Of a stretch of DNA of 64,000 nucleotides, positions 37,520-45,604 are shown in pieces (the first letter of the stretch is position 1; every line of letters starts with the position of its first letter). Below the pieces are notes generated by a model. That model saw only the letters and a program-made list of their open reading frames with translations, had not been told where the DNA came from and did not search any database. Where the stretch lies: assembly GCF_011398925.1 (NCBI RefSeq), contig NZ_AP022842.1, positions 1,228,001 through 1,292,000 on the forward strand, given 5' to 3'. Both the position numbers and the translations under genes were made by a program. The stretch is from Bacillus sp. KH172YL63. Lineage in GTDB: Bacteria > Bacillota > Bacilli > Bacillales > Bacillaceae_B.

Positions 37520-38193
37520 TCATATCCTTGCACCAACAAGCTTTCTCCATCTTCCCACTCTGCATACATCACATCTTGATAAGATTGAAAGCCTTGTTTT
37601 TTGATTTCCTCCATTAACCATCTGTCCTCTTGACCTGCCAGTGTGAGGTTATCGTATACAATTTCGCCGTCGACAATCAATGACAGCGGAAGGGAGGCAG
37701 CCTTTAATGGCAGCTGGAGATCCTGGCGCTGCACCATCTCATAAAGGGGCTTTCGAATGACGCTCAATGTTCCGTTCGATTCAAGCAGGGCATATTCACA
37801 CTCCCTGACCGAGAATATATCTTTCGCCCGAAGAAGGTGCTGAAGCTGATTCAGATCAAGGTTATTTTTCTTTAGTTCATCAAAATTTATTTTGCCTTTA
37901 TTTATGACCAATGAAGGGGTCCCCTCGAACATATGGCGGAACCGTCTTGATTTCTGTGTGAAGTATTCAGTGAGATAAATCAAACTTCCCCAAATGGTGA
38001 TGGCTGCCAGGATAGGTACCACCGTTACTTCCTCGTCATAGAGGGAGTTCCCAACAAGCTCACCAAGAATCAATGCAGATATGAAATCGAATGCGGAAAT
38101 TTGAGTGATTTGCGTTTTTCCAAGGATTTTCGTCAACAGAAGCAGTGCGAAATATCCAACAACGAGCTCGACGACGATGGACTTGATTTCCAT
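37516..38193 (-). CDS. DUF421 (YetF-like) membrane protein, second copy
   Basis: Protein of 225 residues with three N-terminal helices (VELVVGYFALLLLTKILGKTQITQISAFDFISALILGELVG) and two small domains (SLVINKGKINFDELKK and SLIVDGEIVYDNLTL). From the ATG at 38193 AAGGGGGAG stands at good distance. It is a clear relative of the DUF421 gene at 34815 but diverged. B. subtilis YetF is the reference. Convergent with the MBL gene and overlapping it by 4 bp. Role unknown. Confidence 0.88.
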   Translation of the reverse strand: MEIKSIVVELVVGYFALLLLTKILGKTQITQISAFDFISALILGELVGNSLYDEEVTVVPILAAITIWGSLIYLTEYFTQKSRRFRHMFEGTPSLVINKGKINFDELKKNNLDLNQLQHLLRAKDIFSVRECEYALLESNGTLSVIRKPLYEMVQRQDLQLPLKAASLPLSLIVDGEIVYDNLTLAGQEDRWLMEEIKKQGFQSYQDVMYAEWEDGESLLVQGYD

Positions 38194-38264
38194 GGTGCTC
38201 CCCCTTTCCATACAATACCCATTATCGACCATAAGAAGGGTGAATATACGATAAGGGAAACAAC

Positions 38265-38315
38265 AAAAAAAGAACCGGGAACCCTCATTTGGTAAAGGGA
38301 TCTCCGGTTCTTTTC
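38265..38315 (-). terminator. Terminator of yjcG-yjcF
   Basis: AAAAGAACCGG(G) and (T)CCGGTTCTTTT form the outer stem with inner AACCCT/AGGGAT. On the minus strand it ends in TTTTTTT. It touches the stop of yjcF. Confidence 0.82.
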
Positions 38316-38736
38316 ATATATGCTTTATCATTGATTTATGGGGGATGCCTGCGTCCAGAAATTCTTTAGACGATACGTCGTACCCCAAACCTGTGTAAAA
38401 TGGAATGGCGTATGTTTGGGCATTTAATTTCAACGTAGATAAGCCCTGCTCCCTGGCATGGTCCTCTATTGCGAGCATCAATGCCCGGCCGGCCCCTTTT
38501 CCCCGGAGGTCTCTCAGGATGCAAATCCTTTCGACCTTCCCGGCACCATCAAGGATGCGGAAGCGGCCGGCTCCCGCTGCTTGACCCTGGTCGTACAGGA
38601 CGAAATGAGTGGAAGCTTTTTCAAAGCCGTCGATTTCCTCTTCCAGGGGAACCTGCTGTTCTTCGACAAAAACCATTTTTCGGATGTTGAATACTTCTTG
38701 AATCTGTTCTTCTGTCTTGGCTACTTCTACGATCAC
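38314..38736 (-). CDS. yjcF: GNAT family N-acetyltransferase YjcF
   Basis: Acetyltransferase of 140 residues. FNIRKMVFVEEQQVPLEEEIDGFE opens it; the acetyl-CoA loop is RGKGAGRALM near 80-89, then LNAQTYAIPFYTGLGYDVSSKEFLDAGIPHKSM. It ends and starts tightly with yjcG (3 bp apart), so they are an operon as in B. subtilis. Substrate unknown. Confidence 0.9.
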   Translation of the reverse strand: MIVEVAKTEEQIQEVFNIRKMVFVEEQQVPLEEEIDGFEKASTHFVLYDQGQAAGAGRFRILDGAGKVERICILRDLRGKGAGRALMLAIEDHAREQGLSTLKLNAQTYAIPFYTGLGYDVSSKEFLDAGIPHKSMIKHI

Positions 38737-38739
38737 TGC

Positions 38740-39267
38740 TTACTCTTCCTTTCCGAGACGGAATGTTTCGTAGACGGTCCATGAACCATTTTCCAATTGA
38801 TAGAGAAGGTGAAAGCGGTCAACCGTTTCTTCATGATTGATACCAAGCATGCTGAGAGAGCCGAAAATATCCGAGTGTTCATCATTTGAAAGCTTCTGGG
38901 CAATCGTGATGTGTGGGACAAAAGCAAACTCAGGTTCATCTCCCATGAAGTCCTGGCAGTGCATGTCGTCGTGCAGCCCTTGAAGCTCAGGCTTCCCTTC
39001 GACCTTGAAATAGATGACGTTATTCACCGGTTGAAATGAACTTACTTTATATACTTTAAGATTGAATGGGTCATATTTCTTGGAAATGACCGATAATTTA
39101 TCTGCAATTTCTTTGATTTGATCATCATCTGCACTGAAGACGTTCTTCAAAGTCAAATGAGGCGGAACCAGCGCATAATGAGGGTCATAACGTTTCCTAT
39201 ACGAGTTTGCGATATCTTGTAGCTTTTTCGATGGGAAAATGACGATTCCATAATTCATTTCCTTCAA
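38740..39267 (-). CDS. yjcG: 2'-5' RNA ligase/phosphoesterase superfamily protein YjcG
   Basis: Protein of 175 residues with the two H-x-T motifs of the 2H phosphoesterase fold: PPHLTLKNVF near residue 36 and VPHITIAQKL near 117. B. subtilis YjcG has a known structure of this fold, but its substrate is not established. First gene of yjcG-yjcF, RBS GGAGGATTGAAGG. The 460 bp upstream hold a truncated MITE-like repeat and the yjcH terminator, and no gene. Confidence 0.9.
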   Translation of the reverse strand: MKEMNYGIVIFPSKKLQDIANSYRKRYDPHYALVPPHLTLKNVFSADDDQIKEIADKLSVISKKYDPFNLKVYKVSSFQPVNNVIYFKVEGKPELQGLHDDMHCQDFMGDEPEFAFVPHITIAQKLSNDEHSDIFGSLSMLGINHEETVDRFHLLYQLENGSWTVYETFRLGKEE

Positions 39268-39416
39268 TCCTCCTCTATTTCACTATCTTTTTCATATGTT
39301 CAGTATAGCAAATTTTTCAAAAATTTAATATAGGGCGAATGAAAGAGAGGATGTGAGATAACGAAATCCCTTCACTTTCAAGACGTACAGTCAAATTCGG
39401 TGTGTATTCCCTTTCT

Positions 39417-39646
39417 TCAGTTCCCGCAGGAGTCGAGCATCTGCAGCGAGAATCAACCAACGAAGATAAATACCAAAAATACATTGGATTAACTACTTAT
39501 TCATCTTCTGAATAGTAGTGATCAACGTCAATAAAGTACATTGAACTCGATTCATTGCTACGGCAAGTTTTTCATTCTACAGTATCAAATTACCGAAGAT
39601 GCTCACATTAACGTCTAATTATAGCAACAATCTATTCGAAAAGAGC
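39417..39646 (-). repeat. Truncated MITE-like repeat (left part only)
   Basis: Read on the minus strand it starts GCTCTTTTCG and runs in parallel with the fuller copy at 52169 through shared blocks such as TAGCAATGAATC, AATGTACTT, ACGTTGATCA, ACTATTCAG and TTTATCTTC. It then enters the palindromic part (GGTTGATT...GATGCTCGACTCCTGCGGG) and stops near GGGAACTGA. The right half with the second inverted end is missing, so it is a decayed copy. Confidence 0.85.
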
Positions 39647-39654
39647 TTTTAAAA

Positions 39655-39692
39655 AAGAACAACCCGAACGATTTACTCGTTCAGATTGCTCT
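39655..39692 (-). terminator. Terminator of yjcH
   Basis: On the minus strand TCTGAACGAG, a short loop and TCGTTCGGGTTGTTCTTTTTT form a stem with a T run 35 bp after the yjcH stop. Loosely related to the TCCGAA hairpin family. Confidence 0.65.
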
Positions 39693-39726
39693 TTGGCTGA
39701 TAGGCCGATGTTCCGGTTTCATCGAT

Positions 39727-40452
39727 TCAGCTGAACATCATCTTCAGCGCCCTTTTTAAATCGGGCTGCCAATGCTTCCATGTATGATCCCCGTCGAATT
39801 CATCATAGAAGGTTGAGAAGCTTTTCTGTTCGAAAGACTCATGGAGCTGCCGGTTTGGCTCCAGGAAGTCTTTGACCTTTCCGTCTGTCGTTGTCACTTC
39901 GGTTTCCTGTTTGCCGATGACATGATAGATGCTGAGCAGATGAGGTTGTGTGAAAGAGTCCACTGCTTCGAGCACTTTATCATTGACGAACGGAGATTGA
40001 AGGATCACTTTACCGAACGTATTGGGATATTTCAATGCGGTCATGAGCGAAACTGTCGCACCGAGTGAATCCCCTGCAAGTGCCCGGCCCATTCCCATAT
40101 GATAAGTTGGATAATGTTCATCAAGATATGGCACCAATTCATGTGCGAGGAAACGGATATAAGCATCATTTTCCTCACCGTGGGGGTGATATTTCCTTCT
40201 GCGGTCTTCCACATCTTTATAAGGCACCCCGACGATAATCATGTTCTCGATTTCTCTGTTCCCGAGGAGTTCATCTGCGATGCGGGGGATCCTCCCCAGT
40301 TGAAAATAATCTTTTCCATCCTGTGTGATCAAAAGAGAATATTTATATAGTGGAGAAAAAGTTGCCGGCAGGTATACGAGCATCTTGATCTCTTCATTTA
40401 ATTCTTTGCTATAGAGGTTTAATTCGTTTACGGTTCCTCTTGCGATTGTCAT
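39727..40452 (-). CDS. yjcH: Putative esterase YjcH (alpha/beta hydrolase)
   Basis: Esterase D/Fes-type alpha/beta hydrolase of 241 residues. The nucleophile elbow is ALAGDSLGATVS (Ser near 127), an Asp lies in the FVNDKV region, and the late His is in EFDGDHTWKHWQ near 225. IIVGVPYKDVEDRRRKYHP is typical of the family. Probably hydrolyses a soluble ester; substrate unknown. RBS GGAGGCC. Same order as B. subtilis (yjcF, yjcG, yjcH). Confidence 0.88.
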   Translation of the reverse strand: MTIARGTVNELNLYSKELNEEIKMLVYLPATFSPLYKYSLLITQDGKDYFQLGRIPRIADELLGNREIENMIIVGVPYKDVEDRRRKYHPHGEENDAYIRFLAHELVPYLDEHYPTYHMGMGRALAGDSLGATVSLMTALKYPNTFGKVILQSPFVNDKVLEAVDSFTQPHLLSIYHVIGKQETEVTTTDGKVKDFLEPNRQLHESFEQKSFSTFYDEFDGDHTWKHWQPDLKRALKMMFS

Positions 40453-40606
40453 GATATTGGCCTCCTATATTCACTGTGTTAACGTTTACAGGAGAATTGT
40501 ATCATATTCTCCCCAATAATTCCGTAAACCGAATTGCAATACGGAATATCAAAAGAATGGTATACTTTTCTATACATAACAGGATTGACTAGAAAGGGGT
40601 AGAGGC

Positions 40607-41161
40607 ATGAATAAACCTGTTCATTCAAAAGATGTAACCAAAGCTGCATTACAAAAGCTGAAAGATAGAGGGGTAACGATAGAGGACATAGCCGATATCG
40701 TGTATGAAATGCAATTTCCATACAATCAGGATTTGATGATGGAAGATTGTGTGGAGAGTGTAAAAAAAGTTCTGCTGAAAAGAGAAATCCAACATGCAAT
40801 CCTTGTCGGGGTCGAGCTGGATCAGCTTGCTGAACAAAAGAAACTTTCAGAACCGTTGCAATCGATTGTGGAAACGGACGAAGGGTTGTTTGGGGTGGAT
40901 GAGACGATCGCATTGGGTGCTGCCCTTGGATATGGAAGCATTGCGGTGACGACATTCGGTCATCTGGACAAGAATAAAATCGGGATCATCCGTGAATTGG
41001 ATACGAAAAATGGAGAAGGTGTACACACGTTCCTTGATGATATTATTGCAAGCATTGCCGCCAATGCATCATCAAGGATCGCGCACAGCCTGCGGGACCG
41101 GGAAGAAAATATTAGCGAAGAAGATAAAATGAAATTTGAGGATGAAGAGCTGATAGGTTAA
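40607..41161 (+). CDS. PgpA/YutG-type phosphatidylglycerophosphatase A family protein
   Basis: Soluble-looking protein of 184 residues with the Firmicutes PgpA-like fold. The N-terminal helix pair (VTKAALQKLKDRGVTIEDIADIVYEMQ) is followed by HAILVGVELDQLAEQ, the Gly/acid segment GLFGVDETIALGAALGYGSIAVTTFGHLDKNK and AANASSRIAHSLRDREE. B. subtilis YutG is the closest relative I recall. No membrane helices, so true phosphatase activity on a lipid is uncertain. RBS AAAGGGG. Monocistronic. Confidence 0.82.
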   Translation: MNKPVHSKDVTKAALQKLKDRGVTIEDIADIVYEMQFPYNQDLMMEDCVESVKKVLLKREIQHAILVGVELDQLAEQKKLSEPLQSIVETDEGLFGVDETIALGAALGYGSIAVTTFGHLDKNKIGIIRELDTKNGEGVHTFLDDIIASIAANASSRIAHSLRDREENISEEDKMKFEDEELIG

Positions 41162-41184
41162 CACCATTCTGCTATATAACAGTG

Positions 41185-41220
41185 AGACTGAAGATGAATC
41201 ATTCATCTTCAGTCTTTTTT
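41185..41220 (+). terminator. Terminator after the PgpA-like gene
   Basis: AGACTGAAGATGAAT and ATTCATCTTCAGTCTTTTTT form a long perfect stem with a T run. Confidence 0.92.
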
Positions 41221-41263
41221 ATGTGGACAAATATGCGTCATAAAAGGATGTCGAAACAGTACA

Positions 41264-41278
41264 ATGAAAACGTTTTAT
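41264..41278 (+). promoter_or_regulatory. Possible CcpA cre-like site upstream of the TRAP operon
   Basis: ATGAAAACGTTTTAT resembles the catabolite-response consensus WTGNAANCGNWNNCW but misses the last C. It lies about 140 bp before the promoter-like boxes, so it may be chance. Confidence 0.3.
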
Positions 41279-41403
41279 ACATTTTGCATACATTCTGCTT
41301 CATTCTGGAAATGGTTGAGAGGAAGGGTATTAAGGCTGGTGCGTCAATAGCGAAGTGAGTTGAGGGTTTTTTATGAAAATTGCTAAAAGTTTATGTATTA
41401 GAT

Positions 41404-41434
41404 TTGACAAGATTGTTACAGTCTGTGTTACAAT
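41404..41434 (+). promoter_or_regulatory. Promoter of the TAXI/TRAP operon
   Basis: TTGACA at 41404-41409 and TACAAT at 41429-41434 are spaced by 19 nt, about 45 nt before the start codon. Confidence 0.5.
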
Positions 41435-41476
41435 TATTTCGTTAAAGTTTAAAAATTGTATAGGGGGAAACAGAAT

Positions 41477-42469
41477 ATGAAAAAACGCAGTTTATTTCTA
41501 AGCACTGCATTACTTCTCGTTCTATCTGTCATCCTCGCTGCCTGCGGCGGCGGATCAGGTGGCGGTTCATCTGATGGTGAAGGCAACAAAGAGGTTGACT
41601 TCATCGGGATTGCTACAGGTGGAACAGGCGGTACATATTACCCGTTAGGCGGTACATTTGCTAACATCATCAAAGATGAAACAGGCATCAAATCAAATGC
41701 TTCTACATCCGGTGCATCTGCTGAAAATATGGCGGCCATTAAAGACGGAAAAACTGAAATCGCTTTTACACAAACAGATATCGCGTCATATGCATCTGAG
41801 GGAACTGAGATGTTCAGTGATAATAAAGTCGAAAACGCACGTGGTATCGCAACTCTTTATCCTGAAACAATCCAGATCGTAACGACGAAAGACTCTGGTA
41901 TCAAGTCTGTCGAAGATCTTAAGGGGAAAGTCGTATCAGTAGGAGAAGCCGGATCAGGTACACTATTGAATGCGAAGCAGATCCTTGAGGTTCACGGTAT
42001 CACATTAGAGGACTTGCAGGCACGCAACCTTTCATTTGATGATTCCACGACGGGTCTTCAGGACGGCACGATCGATGCAGCGTTCATCACTTCAGGTACG
42101 CCGACAGGAGCTGTCGAAGGACTTGCTGCAACTGAAGATATCGCGATCGTTCCGGTTGAAGCAGGAAAGATCTCTGAACTGATCGAGAAATACCCTTACT
42201 ACGCAGAGGATGAAATCCCTGCAGGTACGTACAGTAAAGTGGAAGATGCGGTGACAACCGTTGCCGTCCGTGCAATGCTTGTTACAAGCGCCGACCTTCC
42301 TGAAGACGTCATTTATGATGTAACGAAAGCCATTTTCGAAAACACAGATAAAATCACCCACGCCAAAGGGAAAATCATCAAAGCTGAAGATGGACTGAAA
42401 GGTATGGGCATCGAATTACATCCTGGTGCAAAGAAATATTTTGATGAAAAAGGAATTTCAATGGAATAG
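41477..42469 (+). CDS. TAXI family TRAP transporter solute-binding lipoprotein
   Basis: Extracytoplasmic receptor of a secondary TRAP uptake system, 330 residues. The signal peptide ends in the lipobox LAAC (Cys near 24), followed by a Gly/Ser linker. FIGIATGGTGGTYYPLGGTFANII and GASAENMAAIKDGKTEIAFTQTDIA are family hallmarks, and GEAGSGTLLNAKQIL follows. Members bind C4-dicarboxylates or glutamate; the ligand here is not shown. I chose the ATG at 41477 with TAGGGGGAAA. Confidence 0.93.
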   Translation: MKKRSLFLSTALLLVLSVILAACGGGSGGGSSDGEGNKEVDFIGIATGGTGGTYYPLGGTFANIIKDETGIKSNASTSGASAENMAAIKDGKTEIAFTQTDIASYASEGTEMFSDNKVENARGIATLYPETIQIVTTKDSGIKSVEDLKGKVVSVGEAGSGTLLNAKQILEVHGITLEDLQARNLSFDDSTTGLQDGTIDAAFITSGTPTGAVEGLAATEDIAIVPVEAGKISELIEKYPYYAEDEIPAGTYSKVEDAVTTVAVRAMLVTSADLPEDVIYDVTKAIFENTDKITHAKGKIIKAEDGLKGMGIELHPGAKKYFDEKGISME

Positions 42470-42576
42470 ACAGCACCAGCAGATGGACGAAAGGATAGGC
42501 CGCTTATAACGGTCTATTCTTTTGTTTTGATTCAAGTTCTACAGAGCTGGATCGGTTGAAAAAAGAGGAATTTAAC

Positions 42577-43098
42577 ATGAAAAGAAATCGATTTTTAGCG
42601 GGGCTTTTCCTTTTATGCCTCACTGCAGGTTTTGTGTTTGTGCCGCTCCGCTCGTTTTTGGTCATCGAGCCGGTGAATGGAGAAGGAGAGGCTGTCCTCT
42701 TCCGTCTTCCTGACAATCATTCATTTTCTGTTCGATACACCCACTCCATTCATTTATCTGAAGTAGAGGAGTATTACCGGCAGACAGTGGGAAATGATAT
42801 CCAACAAACCGCTTTGCTGTACGAAGATACTGCAATCGGCATGCCGTCTGACGCTGCAGGAAATGAAAAATTTGAGGTGACGGAGGAAGGTAAATATCTT
42901 ATTTCTAATATGACAAATGAGTTTCCTTACATTGATATACGGATCGGACAGGTTGTCGCAAATCACCGGCTCGTGGTTGACCGGCATGCGTATCCTTTAG
43001 CGGACTATTTTGATAAAGGATCAGTCGTTCGTCTTCAAGTAAAGAATCAATCATTATATGAACAGTGGAAAGGAGTGACTGTAGTTGGAGAAAGATAA
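42577..43098 (+). CDS. DUF1850 domain protein of the TRAP operon
   Basis: Protein of 173 residues with one N-terminal membrane anchor (FLAGLFLLCLTAGFVFV). The DUF1850 hallmarks are FSVRYTHSIHLSEVEEYYR near 50 and LYEDTAIGMPSDAAGNEKFEV near 80. DUF1850 genes regularly stand between TAXI receptor and fused permease genes, so a structural or accessory role in this transporter is likely. ATG at 42577 chosen with AGAGGAA; a TTG at 42556 is possible. It overlaps the permease gene by 14 bp. Confidence 0.88.
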   Translation: MKRNRFLAGLFLLCLTAGFVFVPLRSFLVIEPVNGEGEAVLFRLPDNHSFSVRYTHSIHLSEVEEYYRQTVGNDIQQTALLYEDTAIGMPSDAAGNEKFEVTEEGKYLISNMTNEFPYIDIRIGQVVANHRLVVDRHAYPLADYFDKGSVVRLQVKNQSLYEQWKGVTVVGER

Positions 43099-45070
43099 AG
43101 AGTTTGAATCATTGACTGCAGAGCAACAACAAGAGTTACTTGAAAAATACGATCCTGAATCTTCCACGAGAAAATTCCATAACGGGATATTCAAATGGAT
43201 CATCTTTTTTGGATTGTTAGCATTTTCTTTATTCCAATTAGTGGCATCCATTTTTCAATTCATTCCGAGGCAATTGTTATTATCGATCCATTTAGGATTT
43301 GCACTATCATTGGTGTTTTTACTTTTCCCAGCCCGGAAGATTAATCTGAAGAAGAATAAAATCGCCTGGTACGATATCGTGCTTTCTCTCATTTCGGTCG
43401 GCATCGGGGCATATTGGCCGCTCATGCAGGACGATATTGTCAACAGAGTGGGCTTGATGACGTCACTGGATTTCTATGTCGGGTTTGCCGCGATGATCCT
43501 CGTGCTCGAGGCCACGCGCCGTGCCGTCGGTTTGCCGATCACAATCATTGCCTCAGCATTCATCCTTTATATGTATTATGGAAGATTGATGCCGGGCTTT
43601 CTTGCCCACCGGGGATACGATTGGGATGATATCGTCAAGACGATGTTCTTCACAAGTGAAGGGATCCTTGGGACACCTCTATACGTGTCAGCAACCTTCA
43701 TTTTCTTATTCTTACTATTTGGTGCTTTCCTCGTAAAGACCGGGGTCGGTCAATATTTCAATGACCTGGCTGTGTCGATCGCAGGGAAGCGCGTCGGAGG
43801 ACCGGCGAAAGTGGCAATCTTCTCAAGTGCGCTCCAGGGGACGATTTCTGGAAGTTCGGTCGCGAACGTTGTAACATCCGGTTCCTTTACGATCCCGATG
43901 ATGAAAAAACTCGGATACCGTAAAGAGTTTGCCGGCGGCGTGGAAGCTGCCGCATCTACCGGTGGACAGCTGATGCCGCCGATCATGGGGGCTGCTGCCT
44001 TCCTGATGGTTGAGTTCATTGGCGGGATTTCCTATTGGGATATTGCCAAGGCGGCGACCATCCCTGCAATCCTATATTTCACGGGTATCTGGATCATGAC
44101 TCACTTTGAAGCGAAGCGCATCGGTCTTCGCGGACTGTCAGATGAAGAAATGCCTGACCGTAAAGAAGTGTTCAAGAAGATATACCTTCTTCTTCCGATT
44201 CTGACGGTCATCATCTTATTGGTAAGCGGGATGAGCGTCATGCGTGCTGCCCTCTGGTCAATCGTTGCAACGATTGTTATCAGTTCCATAAGAAAAGACA
44301 CAAGAATCGGATTCAGGGACGCAGTGGATGCGCTTGTGGATGGCGCGCGGACAGCATTGTCTGTCGCGGTGGCAACAGCAGCTGCAGGAATCATTGTCGG
44401 AGTAGTGACAAAGACGGGCCTCGGACTGACCCTTGCGAACGGGTTGGTTGACCTTGCAGCCGATCTGACAAATTCAACTCAGGGCAAGCTGATCCTCACG
44501 TTGGTATTTACGATGATTGCATCGATCGTGCTTGGGATGGGATCACCGACGACAGCGAACTATGTCATCACATCCACCATCGCTGCACCTGCGATCATTT
44601 TGTTGGGGGCACCTGAACTTGCAGCCCATCTTTTCGTCTTCTATTTCGGAATCATTGCCGATATTACCCCTCCAGTTGCGCTTGCAGCATTCGCAGCCGC
44701 AGGGGTATCCGGTGGAGAACCGATACGGACAGGGGTCAATTCAGCTAAATTGGCGATTGCAGCCTTCATCATTCCGTATATGTTCGTTCTGTCTCCGGAG
44801 TTATTGATGATTGATACGACGATTCCAAGGCTCCTTTGGGTAGTCTTTACCGCCGTCACCGGTATGATGGCGATCGGTGCAGGAATGATCGGATATTGGT
44901 TCCGAAGGGTGACAATCATCGAACGTTTCCTTTGCGTAGCCACAGGACTGCTTCTGATCTATCCTGAAGGAATGTCGGATATCATTGGATTGGTATTATT
45001 CGGTGTGATGCTTGCACTTCAATTCTTCATTAAGAGAGAAGATAAAACACCTTCCAAAGTAACTGCATAA
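43085..45070 (+). CDS. TRAP transporter fused permease (4TM/12TM)
   Basis: Inner-membrane permease of 661 residues in which the small DctQ-like and large DctM-like parts are fused. Hydrophobic helices start near residue 38 and run to the C-terminus. Typical motifs are GSSVANVVTSGSFTIPMMKKLGYRKEFAGGVEAAASTGGQLMPPIMGAAAF and the later GMGSPTTANYVITSTIAAPAI. Start TTG with GGAAAGGAGTG, inside the end of the DUF1850 gene, so translation is coupled. Works with the TAXI receptor in ion-driven uptake. Confidence 0.94.
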   Translation: MEKDKEFESLTAEQQQELLEKYDPESSTRKFHNGIFKWIIFFGLLAFSLFQLVASIFQFIPRQLLLSIHLGFALSLVFLLFPARKINLKKNKIAWYDIVLSLISVGIGAYWPLMQDDIVNRVGLMTSLDFYVGFAAMILVLEATRRAVGLPITIIASAFILYMYYGRLMPGFLAHRGYDWDDIVKTMFFTSEGILGTPLYVSATFIFLFLLFGAFLVKTGVGQYFNDLAVSIAGKRVGGPAKVAIFSSALQGTISGSSVANVVTSGSFTIPMMKKLGYRKEFAGGVEAAASTGGQLMPPIMGAAAFLMVEFIGGISYWDIAKAATIPAILYFTGIWIMTHFEAKRIGLRGLSDEEMPDRKEVFKKIYLLLPILTVIILLVSGMSVMRAALWSIVATIVISSIRKDTRIGFRDAVDALVDGARTALSVAVATAAAGIIVGVVTKTGLGLTLANGLVDLAADLTNSTQGKLILTLVFTMIASIVLGMGSPTTANYVITSTIAAPAIILLGAPELAAHLFVFYFGIIADITPPVALAAFAAAGVSGGEPIRTGVNSAKLAIAAFIIPYMFVLSPELLMIDTTIPRLLWVVFTAVTGMMAIGAGMIGYWFRRVTIIERFLCVATGLLLIYPEGMSDIIGLVLFGVMLALQFFIKREDKTPSKVTA

Positions 45071-45073
45071 ATC

Positions 45074-45114
45074 AAAAAGGGACTGAAATCCATTGGGGAT
45101 TTCAGTCCCTTTTC
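45074..45114. terminator. Bidirectional terminator after the TRAP operon
   Basis: AAAAAGGGACTGAAATCC and GGATTTCAGTCCCTTTT pair around ATTGG. It serves both the TRAP operon and the convergent small gene. Confidence 0.9.
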
Positions 45115-45337
45115 ATGATATGCCCATATCTTGTGACTCATGGTGCGGGTATGCGGCAAGGATGTCCTGGATTTTGAATTTCCTCATGTCTCTTCTTAAA
45201 AAACAGTAGGCGAGGATGTGATTTTCTTCGATTTTTTTAACAGAGATTTTTCTTTTCGTGCATTGTTGCCGTTCGTTTAAATATATGATCTCTATGGAAA
45301 GACGGTTTTTCAGGGAGCGCAAAAGGAGGGGGTGCAT
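45113..45337 (-). CDS. Small WYL-like protein
   Basis: Basic peptide of 74 residues from the ATG at 45337, which has AAAGGAG at 8 nt. It reads LLRSLKNRLSIEIIYLNERQ, then KRKISVKKIEENHILAYCFLRRDMRKFKIQDILAA. This looks like a free-standing WYL domain (IxYxN, xxRxFKIxRI-like end) without a DNA-binding part. Such short forms are common in Bacillaceae; role unknown. Convergent with the TRAP operon. Confidence 0.72.
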   Translation of the reverse strand: MHPLLLRSLKNRLSIEIIYLNERQQCTKRKISVKKIEENHILAYCFLRRDMRKFKIQDILAAYPHHESQDMGIS

Positions 45338-45485
45338 CAAAAAACTCCTTTCAATCTGTATAACCACATCATATGCAAACATACGTTCCTTTATACACCT
45401 CGTTTAAAAATAGGGGAATTATTTATAGAAAATCCATTGACAATCTTCCATTCCTGACTATAATAGAATATATACCGTATATCGC

Positions 45486-45557
45486 GACTTGTTAGCTCAG
45501 TGGGAGAGCACTTCCTTGACAGGGAAGGGGTCGTGGGTTCGAATCCCTCACAGGTCA
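45486..45557 (+). tRNA. tRNA-Val (anticodon GAC)
   Basis: Full cloverleaf: acceptor GACTTGT/ACAGGTC, D arm GCTC..GAGC, anticodon stem CTTCC/GGAAG with loop TTGACAG (GAC, valine), and T arm GTGGG TTCGAAT CCCTC with one mismatch-type closing pair. Discriminator A; CCA is not encoded. It stands alone and is followed by its own terminator. Confidence 0.93.
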
Positions 45558-45565
45558 TACATAGA

Positions 45566-45601
45566 AAAATCCTGCATCAACATGATGCAGGATTTTTTTT
45601 T
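45566..45601 (+). terminator. Terminator of tRNA-Val, insertion site of the group II intron
   Basis: AAAAATCCTGCATCA and TGATGCAGGATTTTTTTT form a strong stem with a T run. The group IIC intron begins four bases further on, which is the known target choice of this intron class. Confidence 0.93.
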
Positions 45602-45604
45602 ATT

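Noticed and set aside
40479..40955. 158-codon minus-strand open frame
   Set aside because: It is the antisense shadow of the PgpA-like gene plus its leader, with no family likeness and no ribosome binding site.
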